Assembly (NCBI RefSeq): GCF_003977755.1
Contig: NZ_RQWN01000004.1
Location: forward strand, 1 to 64,000
From: Haloterrigena salifodinae
Lineage (GTDB): Archaea > Halobacteriota > Halobacteria > Halobacteriales > Natrialbaceae
Direction of reading: 5' to 3'
DNA length: 64,000 bases
Of this stretch, positions 23,765 through 29,858 are shown one piece after another (position 1 is the first letter of the stretch; each line of letters begins with the position of its first letter). Made by a program: the position numbers and the translations under genes. The notes under the pieces are model-generated. The model saw only the letters and a program-made list of their open reading frames with translations, made no database searches and had not been told where the DNA came from.

Positions 23765-23791
23765 TTGCGCAATATTCACACAACCCTTATA
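23765..23791 (+). promoter_or_regulatory. Motif and TATA element of the TrmB-like regulator gene (autoregulation candidate)
   Basis: TTGCGCAATATTCACA (23765-23780) contains the AATATTG core in reverse orientation. It is directly followed by CAACCCTTATACC, whose CCTTATACC is the TATA element, about 31-39 bases before ATG 23822. The motif abuts the BRE/TATA, so a bound protein would affect TFB/TBP binding. Confidence 0.6.
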
Positions 23792-23821
23792 CCGGTGTGG
23801 TCCCTATCAGCGGATAGTAAA

Positions 23822-24229
23822 ATGGCTAACTCGATGGCGGAACAACTACAGCAGGACATGGAGTGCGAAGGGTTGCTGGAGTGTATCCACGGGCTCAAGC
23901 AACTCGACAAGGAGTGCTTTCGCGTGATGGTCGAGAGCGAGGAAGCGCTGACGATCGACGAGGTCGCCGACCAGGTCGACCGCGAGCGCTCGACCGCGTA
24001 CCGATCGATCCAGCGACTGCTCCAGAGCGGCTTCATCCAGAAGGAGCAGATCAACTACGACCAGGGCGGCTACTACCACGTCTACTACCCGACGGATCCG
24101 ACACAGATCGCGAACGATATGCAGCGGATGCTCAACGACTGGTACGCGAAGATGGGCCAGCTCATCCAGGAGTTCGAGGACAAGTACGAACACACCGACG
24201 CCGGCACCGAAATCCCAGCCCAGAGCTAA
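23822..24229 (+). CDS. TrmB-like winged-helix regulator with N-terminal cysteines
   Basis: This is a 135-residue regulator. The N-terminal arm MECEGLLECIHGLKQLDKEC holds Cys15, Cys21 and Cys32. A TrmB-type winged helix follows (LTIDEVADQVDRERSTAYRS, then QRLLQSGFIQKEQINYDQGG), and then a C-terminal helix (MQRMLNDWYAKMGQLIQEFE) suited to dimerisation. It lacks the sugar-binding domain of full TrmB. Cysteine spacing suggests sensing of persulfide, polysulfide or oxidant by disulfide or polysulfide formation. Its own promoter has the AATATT element shared by the sulfur operons, so it is the best candidate for the regulator of the island. DNA-binding fold is seen; the signal is inference. Confidence 0.85.
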   Translation: MANSMAEQLQQDMECEGLLECIHGLKQLDKECFRVMVESEEALTIDEVADQVDRERSTAYRSIQRLLQSGFIQKEQINYDQGGYYHVYYPTDPTQIANDMQRMLNDWYAKMGQLIQEFEDKYEHTDAGTEIPAQS

Positions 24230-24324
24230 TCGTCTACCGGCCGCCACTCGCGTTCACGCTCGCTCCCCCCGAATCGCTCTCGAGGTCGGTTCGCTGACGG
24301 GAGTCTCTCGTCGAGCCCACCGCT

Positions 24325-26202
24325 TCAGCCGCGGGTTGTCGAATCGTTGCCGCCGTTGTTTTCGTTGTTGTCGCTGTCGCCCTCGTCGTCGCCGTTGCCG
24401 TCGTTATCGGTCGGCAGGACGGTGAACGGCCGCATCATGTCGTGGTCCTCGTGTTCGATCATGTGGCAGTGCCACATGTACGTTCCCGTCTGATCGTTGA
24501 ACAGTCCGTCGTGTTCTCCGAAGTGAACGATCACGTGGACTACCTCACCGGGATCAACGGTGATCACGTCGTTCCATCCTCGTTCGTACGGCTCGGGAGC
24601 CTCGAGCGCGTCGAGGTCGAGGTCGTCCTCGTCCGGATCGTAGTCCCCTATCGACTGTCGTCCCAGCATCTGGAAGTGGACGAGGTGGAGGTGCATCGGA
24701 TGGGACATCGCGCTTCGGTTGGCGAAACTCCAGATCTCGGTGTCACCGAGCGCGGGCTCCTCGGTCACGGGGGCATCGATCTCGAGGCCGTCGCGTTCGG
24801 CTTCCGTTCCGAGCAGGAAGAGTTGCCGGCCGTAGTCGTCGGTCGCGCCACCGTTGAGCGTGAGATAGCGCTCGTTGTCGACCGAATCGACGGGGATGTC
24901 CGGAACGCGGGTCAGCTCGTCGGGGAGTTCGGGAGCGTCCGCCGAGTCCCCGTCGTCGCTCACGTCCACGAGCATGATCTCGGGGAGCGAAACGATGTCG
25001 TCGTCGCTCGAACTCATCTCACCACGATACTGGGCGGGCGCGTCGTTGTGGAGCAGCAGTGTCTCGCCGGCGTATTCGGAAAAGTCGACGACGACGTCGG
25101 CGCGCTGGCTGGCGCCGAGCTCGAGGCGGTCGTCGATCTCGACCGGCGCCGAGAGGAGGCCGCCGTCGTTCCCGATCTGGACGAACGACGGCCCGTCGCC
25201 GCCGGTTTCGCCCGACGACTCGTCGTATTGGTGGAATTTGAGGGTGTAATATCGGCTGTTCGACCCGTTGAGGAGCCGGAACCGATACGACCTGGGTTCG
25301 ACGGAGAGCCGCGGCCAGGCCTTCCCGTTGACGACCGGCGTGTCGCCGTAGAACTGCGGAACGATACTCGGGTCGGGGTGCGACTCGTCGCTGCCGCCTT
25401 GCTCGTCCGAGATCTCCGTCGGATAGAACAACGACCCGTCCGCCTCGAAACTCCGGTCCTGAAACACGAGCGGGATCTCGTACTCGCCCTCGGGCAGACC
25501 GAGGCTCCGTTCGTGCTCGCTCCGCAGGAGATAGAATCCCGCGAGCCCGGCGTAGACGTTGAGCCGCGTGATACCGAGCGAGTGGTCGTGGTACCACAGC
25601 GTCGCCGGCGGCTGGTCGTTTACGTAGTAGTAGTCTTTCTTCTCGAATTCGGGGCCCATCTCCTGGAAATCCCGCGTGTACCACGCCTGCGCGTGGCCGT
25701 CGCTCTCGGACTCGACGTTGCCGCCGTGGAGATGGGTCACGGTCCGGACGCCCGGCGTATCGTACGGAATGATGTCGTCGTGGATCGTCGTGTCCTCGGG
25801 CAGAAGGTGCTCGTCCGGGAGGTCGTTCGCCCATCGAACGTAGATCGGTTCGCCCCGCTCGGCTTCGATCGTCGGGCCCGGGAACTGTCCGTCATAGCCC
25901 CAGACGGTCGTCGCCGGGAGGTCGCGGTGGACCTTCTGCTCGACCTCGCGCATTTCGATCTCGTAGTGAGGATGTCCGTCTTTCGTTCCGGACGGTTCCG
26001 CGACGCCCGGTCGAGGGACCTCGTCAACCCACTTCTCGAGCTCCGGCGACGAGTGGTCCGTTATCGTCGTCGCGCTCTCGGCTCGAGGCGGAGTCGTAGT
26101 CGTCGAACAGCCCGCGAGAGCCGAAATACTCGCGGCGCCGGCCCCAATACAGAGTTCGCGGCGCGATACGCTCGGTCCGGACGACCCAGTCTGATCACCC
26201 AT
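24325..26202 (-). CDS. Multicopper oxidase, Tat/lipoprotein-type export
   Basis: This is a 625-residue exported enzyme of the laccase/CotA/bilirubin-oxidase group, with three cupredoxin domains. The N-terminus has SRRELCIGAGAASISALAGC, both a twin-arginine signal and a lipobox with Cys32. Copper ligands are complete: HLHGG, WYHDHSLG, HPMHLHLVHF, and YMWHCHMIEHEDHDMM (type 1 and trinuclear sites). The C-terminus is an Asn/Asp/Gly-rich tail (GDSDNNENNGGNDS). It would oxidise phenols, metals or other donors with O2 on the outside of the membrane. It is downstream of the TrmB gene, convergent, with no obvious operon partner. ATG 26202 precedes the signal peptide by a few residues. Confidence 0.9.
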   Translation of the reverse strand: MGDQTGSSGPSVSRRELCIGAGAASISALAGCSTTTTPPRAESATTITDHSSPELEKWVDEVPRPGVAEPSGTKDGHPHYEIEMREVEQKVHRDLPATTVWGYDGQFPGPTIEAERGEPIYVRWANDLPDEHLLPEDTTIHDDIIPYDTPGVRTVTHLHGGNVESESDGHAQAWYTRDFQEMGPEFEKKDYYYVNDQPPATLWYHDHSLGITRLNVYAGLAGFYLLRSEHERSLGLPEGEYEIPLVFQDRSFEADGSLFYPTEISDEQGGSDESHPDPSIVPQFYGDTPVVNGKAWPRLSVEPRSYRFRLLNGSNSRYYTLKFHQYDESSGETGGDGPSFVQIGNDGGLLSAPVEIDDRLELGASQRADVVVDFSEYAGETLLLHNDAPAQYRGEMSSSDDDIVSLPEIMLVDVSDDGDSADAPELPDELTRVPDIPVDSVDNERYLTLNGGATDDYGRQLFLLGTEAERDGLEIDAPVTEEPALGDTEIWSFANRSAMSHPMHLHLVHFQMLGRQSIGDYDPDEDDLDLDALEAPEPYERGWNDVITVDPGEVVHVIVHFGEHDGLFNDQTGTYMWHCHMIEHEDHDMMRPFTVLPTDNDGNGDDEGDSDNNENNGGNDSTTRG

Positions 26203-26450
26203 GGTACGGTTGCACCTATGAATGCCCGGTATATGCGGGTCCGGCCGATTCCTACGGTATCGGAATCGGAACAAGGGACATCGTCGAACGAGCCCTATTG
26301 CGCGGCCCGTTCCAGACTTCCGACGTACCCCATATCGGAACGAAACTGTCGTGTGAAACCATTGGGCCCGCTGAGCGGACGAATCGGTCGCGTAGTTCGT
26401 TCGATCCGACCAACGAACTTAAGGAGCATCGTCGCATAGAATTGGGTATA

Positions 26451-27581
26451 ATGAGCAATACCAACTTTGATCCGGCGGAGGTCGCACGGCGCATCGAAGA
26501 AGACGGGGAGGACCTTTTCGTCCTCGACGTCAGGAACGAAGACGACTACGAGGAGTGGCGGATCGACGGGAGCACGAACGTCCCGATCTACGACGAGTTG
26601 CTGGAGTATGACTACTCTACGCTCGAGGAGCACCTGGCCGAACTCCCGAAAGACACGGAGATCGCGGTCGTCTGCGTCGCCGGCATCACGTCCGCGCGAG
26701 CGGCGGAGTTCCTCCGCGAACACGGGTTCGACGCGAGATCCATCGACGACGGCATGAACGGCTGGGGTCGCGTCCACCGCCAGTACGACCTCGAGGAGCG
26801 TTCGGGTGTCGAGGGAGTCGTTCAGATCGTCCGCCCTGGGACGGGCTGCGTCTCGTACCTCGCCCACGACGGCGAGGAAGCCGTCGTCGTCGATCCGAGT
26901 CAGTACATCGATCAGTACCTGAACGCAGCCGACGAGCGCGACCTCGAGATTGTCGGCGTCGCGGACAGTCACGCCCACGCGGACCACGTCTCTGGCGCCC
27001 GCCGACTCGCCGGCGAACTCGACGTCCCGTACTACCTCCACGGGGACGACGCCGGCGAACTCGAGAACGTCACGGGTCTCGCGGACGGCGAGACGATTTC
27101 CGTCGGCGACCGCGATCTCGAGGTGCTCCACACGCCCGGACATACCCCCGGCAGCGTCTCGTTCCGGTTCGGCGACGCGCTCCTCTCCGGGGACGCGCTG
27201 TTCCTCCGCAGCGTCGGCCGCCCAGACCTCGAGGACGGCGAGGAGGAGGCCGTCCGCGAGGCCGCCGGCCAGTTGTTCGACAGCCTCGAGCGGCTGACGG
27301 CTCTCGAGGACGAGACCGTCGTGCTGCCCGGCCACTTCAGCGACGAGTCGATCCGCCCGCTCGCGACCGAACTCGGTGATCTCCGCGCGGAGACGAGTAA
27401 CGAACTCCTCAGTTACGTCGAGGACGGCGACGAGCAGGCGTTCGTCGAGACCATCGCCGAGAGCCTTGCGGACGAACCGGCCAACTATAACGAGATCAAG
27501 CAGATCAATTGGGGCAAGGAGCAGCCCGGCAGCGACGTTGAGGCGCTCGAACTCGGGCCGAACAACTGCGCAGCCAACTAA
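26451..27581 (+). CDS. Rhodanese-MBL fusion, probable persulfide dioxygenase (paralogue 2)
   Basis: This is a 376-residue protein with the same architecture as the 8460 gene. Rhodanese domain (about 5-105) has Cys75 in VVCVAGITSARA. The MBL domain has HAHADH (174-179), HTPGHTPGSVSF, LLSGDALFLRSVGRPDLE, and a late LPGHFSDE. The C-terminal end is ALELGPNNCAAN, the shared LGPNxCAA tail. A TATA element (GAACTTAAGG, about 26414) lies near 30 bases upstream, but the AATATTGTG motif is absent, so it is probably under different control. It may act on different persulfides from paralogue 1. It is monocistronic. Confidence 0.87.
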   Translation: MSNTNFDPAEVARRIEEDGEDLFVLDVRNEDDYEEWRIDGSTNVPIYDELLEYDYSTLEEHLAELPKDTEIAVVCVAGITSARAAEFLREHGFDARSIDDGMNGWGRVHRQYDLEERSGVEGVVQIVRPGTGCVSYLAHDGEEAVVVDPSQYIDQYLNAADERDLEIVGVADSHAHADHVSGARRLAGELDVPYYLHGDDAGELENVTGLADGETISVGDRDLEVLHTPGHTPGSVSFRFGDALLSGDALFLRSVGRPDLEDGEEEAVREAAGQLFDSLERLTALEDETVVLPGHFSDESIRPLATELGDLRAETSNELLSYVEDGDEQAFVETIAESLADEPANYNEIKQINWGKEQPGSDVEALELGPNNCAAN

Positions 27582-27651
27582 CATCCACATCGAATCCCGA
27601 CACTGATCGCACCCGGTTCGGTTCGCGAGCAGGGATACGGTTCGATTCGGC

Positions 27652-28188
27652 GTGACGCTCCTAACTCGATCGACGGTTTGGCGGGCGGTCGACCTCCTCG
27701 AGAGTATCGGTGCCGTTCGGATTCGAGAAACTCCGCAACGAAACTACGTCTCGATCGATCCGGATCGACTCCGGAAAGACGATCCGATACTCGCAATCGA
27801 GCAATCGGAGTTCCACGAACCGATTCGAGCCTTCGTAACCCGCATCCGAGAAGCAGTTCGCGAGACTGACGCCATTGAAGACGTTCTCGGCATCGTCGTG
27901 TTCGGAAGCGTCGCTCGAGGCGAAGCGGATCGACAGAGCGACATCGATCTGTTCGTCGTCGTCGACGGCGATCGGACGAGTGCGCGACGCGTCGTGGCAG
28001 ATATTGTCGCTGATCTCAGCGAACGACGATTCGACGGCGATCGATTCGAGTTCGAACCGTACGTCGAATCCGCGGAGAGTGCGCGGCGGGCGGGTCCGAA
28101 GCTCCGTGAAATCTTCACGGAGGGCGTGACGGTGGACGGCAGTGAACGACTCCACTCCATCAGCAAGGCGGTGATCACCGATGAGTAG
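27652..28188 (+). CDS. Nucleotidyltransferase (MNT type) with partial N-terminal HTH
   Basis: This is a 178-residue protein. Residues 1-45 are the last part of a winged helix (SMALL recognition helix RSTVWRAVDLLESIGAV and wing); the first helices are absent, and upstream codons in the same frame stay open but are not convincing. The nucleotidyltransferase domain follows with VVFGSVARGEADRQSDIDL, holding GS and the two catalytic Asp, and a third acidic strand (RFEFEPYVES). Such proteins modify the toxin partner, here the HEPN protein whose start overlaps the stop (28181-28188). GTG 27652 is the only early start; the HTH may have been shortened. It is an antitoxin-type enzyme by family. Confidence 0.75.
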   Translation: MTLLTRSTVWRAVDLLESIGAVRIRETPQRNYVSIDPDRLRKDDPILAIEQSEFHEPIRAFVTRIREAVRETDAIEDVLGIVVFGSVARGEADRQSDIDLFVVVDGDRTSARRVVADIVADLSERRFDGDRFEFEPYVESAESARRAGPKLREIFTEGVTVDGSERLHSISKAVITDE

Positions 28189-28681
28189 CACGCGGATCGA
28201 ACAGCTCATCAGCAACGCACAGGCGGCGTTCGACCGGCGACCGGCGGATGTCGAACCCGGACTCGACGTGGCGGACGCGGCGCTCCTCCAGTTGCGGAAG
28301 GCCTGTCGGTTGCTCGCCGGCGCCGAAGCCCTGCACGACGCTGCGTACTATACGCTTGTCATCGAAGCCTCGTTCGTTGCGATCGAACGGACAGTCGAGT
28401 TCCGACTCCTCGAGCGCGGCACGATGGAACCGGATGATCTCCCCGGAACACACCCGGGCGTGTACCGAGAGGCAGCGGCAGTCGGCATTTTTTCGGAACC
28501 CGCAGCCGAGGATCTCGCCGATCTCTGGCACAACCATCGAGCGAAAACGTACTATCAGGACGGATTCGCCTCAGCGGAACGGGCCCAAGCGATGTATACA
28601 CTCGCCAGCGAAATCCACGCCTTCGTCATCGGTCGCTCTTCTCAGGGTCACGAGTGTCGCTGTCCCGAGCCCAATTCGTAG
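28181..28681 (+). CDS. HEPN-domain protein (MNT partner)
   Basis: This 166-residue, all-helical protein has features of HEPN proteins: QLRKACRLLAGAEALHDAAYYTLVIEASFVAIERT, followed by the conserved segment LWHNHRAKTYYQDGFAS. This keeps the RxKTYY form seen in haloarchaeal partners of nucleotidyltransferases rather than the classical R-x4-6-H ribonuclease motif. The start overlaps the nucleotidyltransferase stop by 8 bases, so they form a two-gene toxin-antitoxin-like module. Either an RNase toxin or a substrate for AMPylation is possible. Three cysteines near the C-terminus (HECRCPEPNS) are unusual. Confidence 0.78.
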   Translation: MSSTRIEQLISNAQAAFDRRPADVEPGLDVADAALLQLRKACRLLAGAEALHDAAYYTLVIEASFVAIERTVEFRLLERGTMEPDDLPGTHPGVYREAAAVGIFSEPAAEDLADLWHNHRAKTYYQDGFASAERAQAMYTLASEIHAFVIGRSSQGHECRCPEPNS

Positions 28682-28907
28682 CACGCGCACTCGTCCGTTT
28701 CAGATCTCCCGCTATCGGTGCGAATCAACGGACAAGAAGCAGGGCTGAAACGGATTCAACCCGGGCTGTCCTCACGGATAACGAGCGCGGTTGCCACCGC
28801 TCGTCGGCGAATCAATCGGTCATGGTGGCCAGCACCAGCATTTCATAGCATGTACAAGATTATTATTTTCTGACTTCGTTGGAGAGCACATGCAACCGAG
28901 TACGGCG

Positions 28908-29290
28908 ATGACACCGACCGAACTCCGGGCGGATATTCCGCTCTACAGGAGGCGACATCGTCGTCCGGACGGATCTCGAGCATCCGATCGGCGTCCTCCC
29001 GTGGCAGCGTCTCGAGTGGGAGTCGTCGACGTTCGCGTCGTCGAGACCGACGCCGGCCGAATCGATCTCAAGCGATTCGCCAAGACCATCGCCGATGCCA
29101 AATTCGCCTGTTTCAGCGCGGTCACGCGGACCCACGGAACGCGACTGCCGGTCGCGGAATCGAGCGCCTCGCCGCCGATGGTATCGTCATCCGATCGCTG
29201 CCGTCGCTGAACGCCGTTCGGGCGTCCATCTACGCGGTCAATACCACTGGCGATGTCGATCGAGCGAACTCGCTCCTGCGCGGAACCGAA
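28908..29290 (+). pseudogene. Class V aminotransferase / cysteine desulfurase-like remnant
   Basis: The pieces are in three frames. MTPTELRADIPLY (28908) is the usual N-terminus. After a jump, a second frame gives GGDIVVRTDLEHPIGVLPWQ. Back in the first frame, VDVRVVETDAGRIDLKRF and AKFACFSAVTRTHGTRLPV follow. A third frame gives IERLAADGIVIRSLPSLNAV and RASIYAVNTTGDVDR (from about 29159). These match, in order, parts of SufS/IscS-like proteins. The PLP-lysine region (about 100 residues) and the first substrate loop are missing. At least two frameshifts and two deletions are required. It may once have supplied persulfide to the island's sulfur carriers; that is inference. Confidence 0.72.
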
Positions 29291-29295
29291 CGTCG

Positions 29296-29667
29296 TTACT
29301 CGCGGTCCGAAAACAGTCCGTCGAGTCGGTGCGGACACGATTCGATGCGGTTCGCGTCCGAATTATACTCTATCATGCCGTGATCGGAGAGTTTCGGGAG
29401 GTGAACGTGGTGGAGCGAGTGGGCCACGCTCGTCACGGCCGATTCGTCTACATCGTTCACGCCGTCTTCCCGTGCCGCGATCCCGACTGCCAACTCGGCG
29501 AGGTCGATAGGATCGTTTCGCCCCGCGAGCACGTCGAGCGTCATTCTACGTCGCTCGTCCGCGAGTAATCGATAGCATTCGCTCGCGGTCAGTTCGTCCG
29601 CGTCGGATGCGGCGCGTACAGAGTTGATCATCTTGACCGTCCTCCGGTCGACCGGCGAGGTCACCAT
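29296..29667 (-). CDS. Haloarchaeal winged-helix domain protein (DUF7344-like)
   Basis: This is a 123-residue protein with a winged-helix fold typical of haloarchaeal regulators: ASECYRLLADERRRMTLDVL, DLAELAVGIAAREDG, VTSVAHSLHHVHLPKLSDHG and MIEYNSDANRIE. The segment LSDHGMIEYN is the recognition helix and wing. No ligand domain is present. The start could be ATG 29667 or a later methionine (about 29631). It is close to the amidated end of the aminotransferase remnant and upstream of the large sensor. Target genes are unknown. Confidence 0.72.
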   Translation of the reverse strand: MVTSPVDRRTVKMINSVRAASDADELTASECYRLLADERRRMTLDVLAGRNDPIDLAELAVGIAAREDGVNDVDESAVTSVAHSLHHVHLPKLSDHGMIEYNSDANRIESCPHRLDGLFSDRE

Positions 29668-29858
29668 ACGTCACACTCAGCAGACGGTCGCTCGTAACAT
29701 CAAGGTAAAACTACGTAGGTGAGATCCGCGCGCCGACTCGGTAAGTCAGACGCGGTTCGCGTCGACTCCGGACCTTCGATCCCGGTCAGCACGAAATCGC
29801 CGCCGAATTGCCTCCATCGGCGGAGGGTTAATGCGCCAGCGTCGCTAGTCCCCCCGTA

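Noticed and set aside
24442-26439. 665-codon plus-strand frame opposite the multicopper oxidase
   Set aside because: All copper-ligand motifs are on the minus strand; the plus frame is a Val/Glu/Arg-rich shadow.
29296-29667. Plus-strand frame across the same bases as the winged-helix gene
   Set aside because: The minus frame has a consistent winged-helix pattern; the plus frame is only the end of the aminotransferase remnant followed by noise.
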